Translations under genes and position numbers: made by a program
From: Roseinatronobacter alkalisoli
GTDB taxonomy: Bacteria > Pseudomonadota > Alphaproteobacteria > Rhodobacterales > Rhodobacteraceae
DNA: 64,000 nt
Assembly: GCF_028745735.1 (NCBI RefSeq)
Contig: NZ_JAQZSM010000018.1
Coordinates: 1-64,000 of the forward strand
Direction: 5' to 3'
Part shown: in pieces, positions 27,566 to 35,937 of the stretch
How the letters are laid out: every line of letters begins with the position of its first letter
Numbering within the stretch: the stretch's first letter is position 1
Notes under the pieces: model-generated
Databases searched by the model: none
Seen by the model: the letters and a program-made list of their open reading frames with translations, nothing else
Told to the model about the DNA's origin: nothing

Positions 27566-29152
27566 CTACCATACCCCGAACAGATAACCGCGATGTTTGT
27601 GTGTGTCGGTCCGCGCTTCAATCTGTGTGTCGGAAAGGGTAACCCGCATCCGACGGTCCCGCAGCCAGCGGAACAGTTCATCACGCAATTCGTCGCGAAT
27701 TGTCGCATGATCCGCGCTTCCGCCCAGATCATGCTGTTCGGCAGAGTCTTCCATCAGGTCAAACAACTGCGGGGCATAACCGTCATAGTCGACATACTTC
27801 CAGCGATCAGTGCGCACCATCCAGGCACGCGACTCGGACGGTGCCCGCCCCAGCGTCAGGCGAGCGCCGCGAAACGCATAGTCGCATTGTGAAAAACAGG
27901 CATGCCGCCAACCCTCGCCCGTCGCGCGGGTCCGCGCCAATAGCGAGCGCCCTTCCAGAATATGCGCAGGAACTGTTCCGCCGACGGCCTGAACAAAGGT
28001 GGGGGCCAGATCGATTGCCTCTACCAAAGCGTCGTCCACTGTACCGCGCGTGGCGTCAGCGGCGGCCGAAGGGTCATACACAATCATCGGGATGCGCACG
28101 CTTTCCTCGTGAAACAGCTCCTTCTCACCCAGCCAGTGATCGCCCAGATAATCACCATGGTCAGATGTTACCACGATCAGCGTATTCTCAAACAATCCCC
28201 GTTGCTCAAGAAATTCCCAGAGTCTTGCGAGGTGGTCATCGACCTGGCGGATCAACCCCATATATGCCGGGATCACTGTTTCGCGCACCTCATCACGGGC
28301 AAAATTCACGCTTTCCTCATGCTGCATGAATGCGCCGACAACCGGATGTGGGGACTTGCGTTCCGCCTCGGTGCGGTTGGCGGGCAGCACATGCTGCGGC
28401 CCATACATCGCATGATAAGGGCTGGGGGCGATATAGGGCCAGTGCGGCTTGATATATGACAGATGCAAGCACCAGGGCTGGTCGCCAGCCTCGTCGATGA
28501 ACTCCATTGCCCGCATGGTCATATAGGCGGTTTCGGAATGCTCTTCGGCAATTGCCGCGGGTTCGGCGCAATTGCGCATCAGCCAGCCGGATTTCAAGTT
28601 GCCCTCTGCATCGCGCCCGGCATTGGCATTGGCGTGCCAGGGGTTGTCGCCCTCGTAGCCCTGCGCGCGCAGCCAGCGATTATACGCCAGATCATGGGGG
28701 TTTACCTCGTCCGGCCAAAGCCCGTCATCGCGTTCATAGGGTTCGAATCCGCATTCGGCAGCAAAGACCCCTTCCACCGACTGTCGGTCGACACCTAACC
28801 GGGTCATGCCGTCGCGATCTTCAGTCATGTGGGTCTTGCCAACCAGCGCGGTCCGCAGGCCAAGCGGACGCAAATGATCGCCAATCGTCATTTCCCCAAC
28901 CCGCAGCGGCACGCGGTTATAGCTGGACCCGTGCGAGGCAACATAGCGGCCGGTATAGAAGCTCATCCGCGAAGGGCCACAAACTGGGGCCTGCACATAA
29001 GCACGCGAGAACCGCACACCCCGCGCTGCCAGTGCATCCATCGCCGGGGTCTGCAGATGGGGATGGCCATAGCACGACAGGTAATCAGCGCGCAGCTGAT
29101 CGGCCATGATAAACAGGATATTGCGTATGGGTTTGGCGTCAGAAATTGGCAT
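27566..29152 (-). CDS. Sulfatase-family hydrolase (second module)
   Basis: The enzyme has 528 residues. The formylglycine motif is C58-G-P-S-R62, followed by FYTGRY. ADQLRADYLSCYGHPHLQTP at the N-terminus provides Asp18, and TSDHGDYLGDH further on provides other metal ligands. There is no signal peptide. It is convergent to the sulfatase at 25940-27514 with 51 bases between them, yet differs clearly in sequence, so a recent duplication is unlikely. Its gene is downstream of another TAXI-TRAP pair on the minus strand. Confidence 0.9.
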   Translation of the reverse strand: MPISDAKPIRNILFIMADQLRADYLSCYGHPHLQTPAMDALAARGVRFSRAYVQAPVCGPSRMSFYTGRYVASHGSSYNRVPLRVGEMTIGDHLRPLGLRTALVGKTHMTEDRDGMTRLGVDRQSVEGVFAAECGFEPYERDDGLWPDEVNPHDLAYNRWLRAQGYEGDNPWHANANAGRDAEGNLKSGWLMRNCAEPAAIAEEHSETAYMTMRAMEFIDEAGDQPWCLHLSYIKPHWPYIAPSPYHAMYGPQHVLPANRTEAERKSPHPVVGAFMQHEESVNFARDEVRETVIPAYMGLIRQVDDHLARLWEFLEQRGLFENTLIVVTSDHGDYLGDHWLGEKELFHEESVRIPMIVYDPSAAADATRGTVDDALVEAIDLAPTFVQAVGGTVPAHILEGRSLLARTRATGEGWRHACFSQCDYAFRGARLTLGRAPSESRAWMVRTDRWKYVDYDGYAPQLFDLMEDSAEQHDLGGSADHATIRDELRDELFRWLRDRRMRVTLSDTQIEARTDTHKHRGYLFGVW

Positions 29153-29319
29153 GTATCTCTCCAGCAAGGAAGCGCACCCACCCGAAAAGGCGGGCACGCC
29201 AGAGCGCGTTATTCGCATTCACACGCCGCACTCTGACTTGTTGATTTCGCATGTCCGGAAGGCAGAAAACCGGTTTTTACTTTGTCCGCAACATGCGCTA
29301 GTTCACCGACAGTCGCCGG

Positions 29320-30330
29320 TCAGGGGCGCAACTCGTCAGGGATATCGATTCCCAGTTCCTCGTAGTAGCGCAGCGCACCGGGGTGGATCGGCAGGTTCAG
29401 ATCGGTCAGCGCCCCTTCCAGTGTTACCTGACGCAGCCAGGGCGTACTATCGCGGATGTCGGACACCGCTTCCCAGAAGGCTTTGGTAATCCGGTAAACC
29501 GCGTCCTCGTCCACATGTGCGCCAGCGCCGATCCCGACAGTGGAGCCCAGCGTGACCACACGTTCGGCATTCACCTGATTGTCGCCGTAAACACCGGCCT
29601 CAATTTCCCCCAGCAGACCGCCCGGCCGGTTCAGGATTGCCTGTACCACTGGCTGCGCCAGATGCTCTTCAGTCAAGCCCAGAAATCGGATTTTGCGGCT
29701 CAGGGCGATCTGTTGAATCACCGGCGAGGGAACAAGGGTTGAGTTGATGTAAACATCGATCCGGCCATCCTGAAACGCCTGCGTCGCACCATCCCAGCCC
29801 AGCTGTACCTGCTGATACCCGGCACCCGGTTCCAGCCCTGTCGCTGCACGAACCACGTTCTGCATGATCGCGGTTGCGCCCCCGCCCGGGGGGCCAAGGA
29901 AAACGGTCTTGCCCTCTAGATCCTCCAGCCGCTCGATGCCGCTGTCGGCATTTGTGGTAATGTGATATAGGCCAAGCGGAAAGGCAAATACCGCGCGCAG
30001 GTTCTGCGACAGGTCTGCGGCCTGCGGTACGTTGGCATACATTGCCGTGCCTTCGACCATGTTGGCATGCACACTGGCTGACCACATGAAGAAATCAAGC
30101 TGCCCTGCCCCGGCTTCCAGCGCGTGTTGCGTCGCGGCGCCAGTGGCATTGACCTGTATCTCGACATCATCAAGCTGCTGGCCCACCAGTTGGGCAAAGG
30201 TACTCATCACCAGATAGGGCGAAGAGCCCGGCCCAAGCGTGGCCAGGCGGAAGAACTCTTGCGCGGGAGCGGCAGTGACCGCCCCGACGGAAAGCGCAAT
30301 AGCCAGTAGTCCGGTTTTCAGGGTCGACAT
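29320..30330 (-). CDS. TAXI-family TRAP transporter solute-binding protein (second module)
   Basis: This 336-residue periplasmic protein has a signal peptide ending at AAPA/AQE near residue 24, and mature start FFRLATLGPGSSPYLVMSTFAQLVGQQLDD, a TAXI pattern. LEDLEGKTVFLGPPGGGATAIMQNVVRAATG and FQDGRIDVYINSTLVPSPVIQQIAL follow. It is 21 bases downstream of the fused permease gene and about 170 bases upstream of the sulfatase gene. Confidence 0.9.
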   Translation of the reverse strand: MSTLKTGLLAIALSVGAVTAAPAQEFFRLATLGPGSSPYLVMSTFAQLVGQQLDDVEIQVNATGAATQHALEAGAGQLDFFMWSASVHANMVEGTAMYANVPQAADLSQNLRAVFAFPLGLYHITTNADSGIERLEDLEGKTVFLGPPGGGATAIMQNVVRAATGLEPGAGYQQVQLGWDGATQAFQDGRIDVYINSTLVPSPVIQQIALSRKIRFLGLTEEHLAQPVVQAILNRPGGLLGEIEAGVYGDNQVNAERVVTLGSTVGIGAGAHVDEDAVYRITKAFWEAVSDIRDSTPWLRQVTLEGALTDLNLPIHPGALRYYEELGIDIPDELRP

Positions 30331-30351
30331 GTGATCCTCCTTTTCACGGTG

Positions 30352-32280
30352 TCAAACAGTAGTTCGGGAAATCTGCGCGGCATCGCTGCGGAATGCCCGC
30401 CAGTCCAGCCAGACCAGCATAAGGGTCAGCACGACGGCTGCGGTCTCTATCCAGATATCGGGGACCAACAAACCCACACCCAATGCCAGCCGCACCAGCC
30501 GGATGGGCATGCCAATTGGTCTGCCACCAAAACCAGCGAAGCCGGTGGTGAACATCCAAAGTGCCAGCCCCAGCCGCAGACACACCCAGATCAACCCCTC
30601 TGGGGTCACATCGATCACCAATGTCAGCGAGGGATTGTAGACCAGCACAAACGGAATGATGAAGCCAATCAGCGCCAGTCGCGTCGCATCAATCCCGATT
30701 GCGACCGGATTGGCGCGGGCTATGGGCGCGGCGGCAAAGGCCGCGATAGCCACAGGCGGGGTAATGGCACTAAGCACCGCGAAATACACGACGAACATAT
30801 GCGCAATCAGCGTCGGCACACCCAACCGCTCAATGGCCGGACCCATGACCAAAACGACTATCAGATAGGCCGGAACCGTCGGCATACCCATACCAAGCAC
30901 CAGGGCGCCCAGCATCATCAGAACCAGCGAAAGAAACAGCGACCCGCTTGCCGCGCTCTGGATCAGCCCTGCAAAGCGCAGGCCCAGCCCGGTCATGTTC
31001 ATCACGCCGATGACGATGCCGATCGCCCCCACTGCAATCAGGATCTGCGCAGAGGCAAGCCCGCCCTGATGCAAACCTTTCAGTAGCATCAGGGGCTTGC
31101 GGCGAACCTCGGGGTTCATCACGACCCCCAGCGCGACAACGGCGAATACGGCCCAGAACCCGGCCAGCGCAGGCGAGCGGCCGCTGATCATAAGCGCCAT
31201 CATCAACGCCAGCGGCAAGACGAGACAAAGTGACATGCGCCAGTCATGCGGGGTCAGGCGCGGCAAGTCTGCGCGCGGCACCGGTTTAATGCCGCGGCGC
31301 AAGGCTTCCATATGCACCGAAAGAAAGAGCGATGCGTAGTAAAACAGTGCCGGCAACAGTGCGGCCAGACAGATCGTAAGATACGGAATCCCGGTCACAT
31401 CGGCCATTATGAAGGCAACCGCGCCCATTATCGGCGGCATGAACTGACCACCGGCCGAGGCTGCCGCCTCGACCCCACCAGCATAGCGACGGGGAAAGCC
31501 CCGCTCCACGATCATCGGAATGGTCATGACACCGGTGCCCACCACATTGCCGGAAACCGATCCGGACATGGTGCCGAAAACGCCGCTGGCCGCGACTGCC
31601 GCATGGGCCGGGCCGCCGCGCAGCCGCCCGGTGGCCACGACAGCGAATCGTAGCAGCACGGCGCCCGCCCCTATGGCTTCCAGCAGCGCGCCAAAAACGA
31701 TGAACACCAGGATCAGTGATACGACGACAGAAAGCGGGCCGCCGAACACGCCATCGAATGAATACCAGACCACCCGCACGATTTGTTCCAGAGAATAGCC
31801 GCCATGGCGGAAAATCGATGGCAGACTCTGGCCCCAGAAGGCATAGCCCAGCACCAGCAGGCACACGATCACCAGCGGCAGCCCGAAGGCGCGGCGCGTC
31901 AGTTCCAGCAGCGCGGCAAGTCCGACGCAGCCGATCACAACATCCTCTCGCGTAAAGAAATAAAGTCCCGTCTCTAGCGCCTGTCCAATCTCGAACCAGC
32001 GGATGACCGATACCGCCAGTGCCAGCGCCAAAACAACGTTTGCCCCGGTTGCGATGTAATGGCGACCAGCAATGTCGCGAGAGAAAGACACCAACAGCAG
32101 CACCACACTGCCCAGTGCATAGGTGCCGACCCGCAGCAAGGTTTCGCTGAACCCGCCAAAACCGGCGACCCAGATCCCGACCAAAGCCAGAGATACGCCC
32201 AAAAGCGCAGTTGCAGCGTTCAGAAACCTCGCGCCTGCGGCATTCTCGCCCTGATCCATACCGTCCTCCCAAACCGGCAT
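30352..32280 (-). CDS. Fused TRAP transporter permease (second module)
   Basis: The protein has 642 residues with an N-terminal small-subunit-like part and a DctM-like part. GTMSGSVSGNVVGTGVMTIPMIVERGFPRRYAGGVEAAASAGGQFMPPIMGAVAFIMADVTG and LVLGMGMPTVPAYLIVVLVMGP are diagnostic. ATG at 32280 has AGGAG seven bases upstream. It is the first gene of the leftward module and divergent from the IclR gene. Confidence 0.9.
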   Translation of the reverse strand: MPVWEDGMDQGENAAGARFLNAATALLGVSLALVGIWVAGFGGFSETLLRVGTYALGSVVLLLVSFSRDIAGRHYIATGANVVLALALAVSVIRWFEIGQALETGLYFFTREDVVIGCVGLAALLELTRRAFGLPLVIVCLLVLGYAFWGQSLPSIFRHGGYSLEQIVRVVWYSFDGVFGGPLSVVVSLILVFIVFGALLEAIGAGAVLLRFAVVATGRLRGGPAHAAVAASGVFGTMSGSVSGNVVGTGVMTIPMIVERGFPRRYAGGVEAAASAGGQFMPPIMGAVAFIMADVTGIPYLTICLAALLPALFYYASLFLSVHMEALRRGIKPVPRADLPRLTPHDWRMSLCLVLPLALMMALMISGRSPALAGFWAVFAVVALGVVMNPEVRRKPLMLLKGLHQGGLASAQILIAVGAIGIVIGVMNMTGLGLRFAGLIQSAASGSLFLSLVLMMLGALVLGMGMPTVPAYLIVVLVMGPAIERLGVPTLIAHMFVVYFAVLSAITPPVAIAAFAAAPIARANPVAIGIDATRLALIGFIIPFVLVYNPSLTLVIDVTPEGLIWVCLRLGLALWMFTTGFAGFGGRPIGMPIRLVRLALGVGLLVPDIWIETAAVVLTLMLVWLDWRAFRSDAAQISRTTV

Positions 32281-32366
32281 ATTTCACTCCTGTTTTTCAG
32301 TCTGGTGACCCAACGACTTTCCGGCTACAAAAAATGCATTCCGTTTCACCAGGAGAAATTTTAGTC

Positions 32367-33191
32367 ATGAAACGCATTGCCTCGCTTGAGCGCGGATTGC
32401 TGGTCATGGACTTCCTGCGCCGATCAGGACCGATGTCGCTGGCCGAGGTTACGCAGCGCTCCGGACTCCCGAAGCCGACGGTTCTGCGCATTCTCCGCAC
32501 GTTGGCAGCCGCCGGTGTGGCGCATCAGGGGCTTGCGGACCGGCTGTGGCGGCTGTCACCACAAAACAATCCGGCCACCGGAAATGACGATCCGGATGCG
32601 CGGCTAACCGAAATTGCGGGCGTAATGCTTGATGCGCTTTGTCGAAAGGTTCTGTGGCCCTCGGACATTGGTGTTTACCGCGATGGTGCCATTCAGGTCC
32701 TGGAGAATTCGCGCCGCATGTCGCCATTTCTGGTCAACCGCGATGTGATCAGCCAACGCATCCATGTTCTTCCATCAGCGATGGGCCGGGCGATTCTGGC
32801 CTGGTCATCTGCCGACATCCGTGAGCGCATCCTTTCCGAACTACCCGTGCTGGGTGGCGGCATTGATCGCGCGCTGCCCCCGGCGGCCGATCTCGACGCA
32901 TCACTTGCGCGCATCCGCGCCCGCGGTTACGCCGCGCGCCAGAAAGGATATTTCGTTTCGATCCCCCGAGAGGGGCGGGTAATGGCAATCGCTGTTCCGG
33001 TCGATCTGGGACAGGGCCGTGTTGCCGCCGTAAACCTGTCCTGGGTCGCCAGCGCAATGACCGAAACCGATTTCGTCGGGCGCCATCTGGATGAGTTGTC
33101 CGCGACAGCACGGCACATAGAAGCGGCGCTCCGCGATACTGACAGCACCGCAATCAGTGTTCCGGCAAATCCCGGCAAATATCAGAAATGA
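32367..33191 (+). CDS. IclR-family transcriptional regulator
   Basis: The protein has 274 residues. The winged helix MSLAEVTQRSGLPKPTVLRILRTLAAAGV is at about 21-49 and the effector domain follows. The ATG at 32367 follows AGGAGA by ten bases; a longer frame upstream is not conserved-looking. The 86-base interval to the divergent TRAP gene should hold its operator; TGGTGA at 32303-32308 and TCACCA at 32346-32351 form a wide inverted pair there. It likely controls the leftward TRAP-TAXI-sulfatase module. Confidence 0.87.
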   Translation: MKRIASLERGLLVMDFLRRSGPMSLAEVTQRSGLPKPTVLRILRTLAAAGVAHQGLADRLWRLSPQNNPATGNDDPDARLTEIAGVMLDALCRKVLWPSDIGVYRDGAIQVLENSRRMSPFLVNRDVISQRIHVLPSAMGRAILAWSSADIRERILSELPVLGGGIDRALPPAADLDASLARIRARGYAARQKGYFVSIPREGRVMAIAVPVDLGQGRVAAVNLSWVASAMTETDFVGRHLDELSATARHIEAALRDTDSTAISVPANPGKYQK

Positions 33192-33266
33192 TTGCTGCCA
33201 AGTTCCCTTCGCCTTCAGCCCGTCCACGCCGGGGTGGCCGAAATCCTTCATGCGTTGACCAGGGCG

Positions 33267-34295
33267 CTATGCCCCCTTGCACGGCCCCACTGTGGCCCGC
33301 AATACAAGCTGCGGGGGCAGAAGCACTTTTTTCGCCTGATGCTCTGACCTGAGCAGGGATTGCACAGCCAGCTGCCCGATGCCGGCCTTGTCCACAGCGA
33401 TTGTCGTCAGCGCCGGATAAAGCAGGCCAGCCTCTTCCATATCATCGCATCCGATAACAGACAGGCTTTCGGCAGGGGTGGTGCCACTTTGCAAAATGCC
33501 GCTGACCATACCAAAGGCAATCAGATCGCTGAAACAAATTGCGGCAGTTGGCCTTTCAGGTGTGGCTGGGCGACCTAATATATGCTCGGCGGCGTGCCGA
33601 CCGAACTGCCGCAGGGTGGGACCGTGCATCAACTCCAGCGAGGGGAGACCCGCCTTGGCCATTGCCATTGTTGCGCCGGCCTGCCGATTGCGCGCGGTAG
33701 AGGTTTCCTGCCCACCGCCGACCCAGATAATGCGCTTGTGCCCGTGATCGATCAGGCATTGCGCCGCCATCTGGCCCGCCACAAAATCATCGTTCAGAAA
33801 TTGCGAAACTGGCACATCCTCAAGCGCGCGCGAAATCAAGGCAGTGGGTAGCAGTGGTCTGGATCGCCCTTCAGGCCAGATCACCGTCAGATCGGTGCGG
33901 GTGGTGCCACGCACTGGCAGCAGGAGCAAACCGCTTGCGCCTTGTTCCAGCGCCGTTTGCAGAAACTGGTGTTGCAGCGCAAGATCTTCGCGGGCAATCC
34001 CCAGAAAGACCAGACGATCCTGCGCACGCAACTCTTCCTCGATATGAATAAGGAATTCGTTGAAAACCGGGTTGGACAGATCGCTTAGGCAGACAGCAAC
34101 CAAGGAAGAAGAGGTTTGCCGAAGATTGGCAGCAGCGCGGTTGTAGATATATCCAAGCCGCAATGCTGCTTCCTGGACACGCGCTGTTGTCTGCTGCGAA
34201 ATACGCGGGTTTGCGCGCAACGCCATGGAGGCGGTGGCAACAGTCACGCCCACATCAAGGGCGACGTCTCGCAATGTCACGCGTCTGGTGGTCAT
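33267..34295 (-). CDS. LacI-family transcriptional regulator
   Basis: The protein has 342 residues. The N-terminal DNA-binding domain VTLRDVALDVGVTVATASMALRANPRISQQTTARVQEAALRLGYIYN is followed by a sugar-binding-like effector domain with NDDFVAGQMAAQCLIDHGHKRI. It is divergent from the TctCBA/aldolase/kinase operon and is likely its repressor, sensing the transported sugar or sugar acid. Confidence 0.9.
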   Translation of the reverse strand: MTTRRVTLRDVALDVGVTVATASMALRANPRISQQTTARVQEAALRLGYIYNRAAANLRQTSSSLVAVCLSDLSNPVFNEFLIHIEEELRAQDRLVFLGIAREDLALQHQFLQTALEQGASGLLLLPVRGTTRTDLTVIWPEGRSRPLLPTALISRALEDVPVSQFLNDDFVAGQMAAQCLIDHGHKRIIWVGGGQETSTARNRQAGATMAMAKAGLPSLELMHGPTLRQFGRHAAEHILGRPATPERPTAAICFSDLIAFGMVSGILQSGTTPAESLSVIGCDDMEEAGLLYPALTTIAVDKAGIGQLAVQSLLRSEHQAKKVLLPPQLVLRATVGPCKGA

Positions 34296-34348
34296 CAGGA
34301 TCTCATTGCCAAATGCGATGCAACTTTTGCAAAGACAATTTCTTGTTT

Positions 34349-34356
34349 AATCGATT
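34349..34356. promoter_or_regulatory. Candidate LacI-type operator core
   Basis: The centre AATCGATT is a perfect palindrome in the 157-base divergent region between lacI-type gene and tctC. LacI-family operators usually centre on a CG step within an AT-flanked palindrome, as here. It is a short site, so confidence is low. Confidence 0.35.
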
Positions 34357-34452
34357 GACTAGATCATTTTCAACATGTTTATCTGACACCAGAGAGTTGC
34401 GGCGCAGTGTCTGCGCACAAAACTCTCCACCAAAGAGGAGGAGGAGGAACAC

Positions 34453-35442
34453 ATGACCAGAAAGATGACTCACACGCTGTTGCGTGGTGTTGCCGCTGCG
34501 GCGCTTGCAACCGCATCAACAGCCGCCTATGCCCAGACTTGCGACTGGACCCCGGATCGCGCTGTGACCTATGTTGTGCCATGGGGCGCAGGGGGTGGAA
34601 CCGATGCCAATTCGCGCATGCTGGCGACGATGCTTGAACAGAAATGGGGAGTTCCGTTCAACGTTGTGAACCGCACGGGCGGAAATGGCGTGACAGGCCA
34701 CAGCGCCATCTCCAATGCAGCGCCTGATGGCTATACGGTCGGGGCGGTCACGGTTGAGATTAATACCATGCATTGGGTCGGACTAACCGACATGACCCAT
34801 GAAAACATCGCACCGATCGCGCTGATCGATATTGTGCCCGCCAGTGTTCTGGTCGGCCATGACAGTCCTTTCGAAACGCTGGAAGACCTGATGGCGCATG
34901 CGCGCGCGAATCCGGGCGAACTGACTGCCTCCGGTACCTCTCTCGGGGGGATCTGGCATCTTGCGCTGGCCGGGATGCTGAATGCCGAAGGGATGGACCC
35001 AGAGGCCATTCGCTGGATTCCATCGCAAGGTGCCGCGCCTGCCATGCAGGAATTGATCGCGGGAGGGGTGGATATTGCAACACCGGCCCTGTCTGAAGGT
35101 CGCGCACTCGTTGAGGCAGGCGAAATTCGGGCATTGGCCTATATGCATGACAGCCCGATGGAAGCCTTGCCGGATGTGCCAGTGACGTCCGAGGTGCTTG
35201 AAAGCGGCTGGACGTTGGCGGCTTATATCACCATCTCTGGCCCCGAAGGGCTACCGGATGAAATTTCCTGCGCCTATGAGCAAGCAGTGAATGAAATCAC
35301 GCAAAGCGCTGAATGGGCCGAATTCAAGGCATCGCGCGGCGCAGATGTTGTCTTCATGGGCCGTGAAGAGCTGACAGAATTCATGGTCGCCCAGGACACC
35401 GCACTGGGAGAAACCATTCAGGCCATCGGGCTGGCGGAGTGA
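34453..35442 (+). CDS. tctC: Tripartite tricarboxylate transporter (TTT) solute-binding protein
   Basis: This 329-residue periplasmic protein has a signal peptide of about 26 residues ending AYA. Family features are VPWGAGGGTDANSRMLATMLEQ near 42-62 and NVVNRTGGNGVTGHSAISNAAPDGYTVG. It delivers an organic acid or sugar acid to TctAB. A strong GGAGGAGG ribosome site precedes the gene. Confidence 0.92.
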   Translation: MTRKMTHTLLRGVAAAALATASTAAYAQTCDWTPDRAVTYVVPWGAGGGTDANSRMLATMLEQKWGVPFNVVNRTGGNGVTGHSAISNAAPDGYTVGAVTVEINTMHWVGLTDMTHENIAPIALIDIVPASVLVGHDSPFETLEDLMAHARANPGELTASGTSLGGIWHLALAGMLNAEGMDPEAIRWIPSQGAAPAMQELIAGGVDIATPALSEGRALVEAGEIRALAYMHDSPMEALPDVPVTSEVLESGWTLAAYITISGPEGLPDEISCAYEQAVNEITQSAEWAEFKASRGADVVFMGREELTEFMVAQDTALGETIQAIGLAE

Positions 35443-35451
35443 TCCGGGCCA

Positions 35452-35931
35452 ATGCAACTCAGACGTGATCTGATTGTGGGGGCAGCCATAACTGCCCTCG
35501 CTATCGCCATGATTATAGCAACGCAGGGTTTCCCGCGTATCCGGGCCATGCCCTACGGTCCTGATCTTTTTCCGCGCATCATTGCCGGGGGACTCATCCT
35601 TTCGGCCATCGGAATCGTGATCGAAGGGTTGCGCAGCTTGCGTGCCGGGGCGGCTGAAGCAGGTGCGCCGCCTGCCCCGCGCGTCACTTTGGGGGCCTTT
35701 GCCTTTGTCGCTGTGGCCGCATTGGTTGCAGGTTTCGCGCTGTTGCTGCCGCTGCTGGGCTTTCATCTTGCTGCGGCATTGGTGCTGCTCTGTGCGGTTC
35801 CCATCTTCGGCGGCAGTCTGCTTCTGGCGGTTTTCATGGCGGCAGTGGTGCCCTTCGCGCTGCATTACGTGTTTTATTCGCTGATGCGTGTGGTTCTGCC
35901 CTGGGGCGTACTTACGCCATATGCCTGGTGA
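35452..35931 (+). CDS. tctB: TTT transporter small membrane subunit
   Basis: The protein has 159 residues with four hydrophobic segments. It begins RRDLIVGAAITALAIAMIIAT with MPYGPDLFPRIIAGGLIL, the TctB pattern. It lies 9 bases after tctC and 6 bases before tctA. Confidence 0.9.
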   Translation: MQLRRDLIVGAAITALAIAMIIATQGFPRIRAMPYGPDLFPRIIAGGLILSAIGIVIEGLRSLRAGAAEAGAPPAPRVTLGAFAFVAVAALVAGFALLLPLLGFHLAAALVLLCAVPIFGGSLLLAVFMAAVVPFALHYVFYSLMRVVLPWGVLTPYAW

Positions 35932-35937
35932 TCGCTG

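Noticed and set aside
25940-29152. Recent inverted duplication of the sulfatase modules
   Set aside because: The two sulfatases, TAXI proteins and permeases differ too much in sequence and the regulators are of different families. No long inverted DNA repeat was seen.
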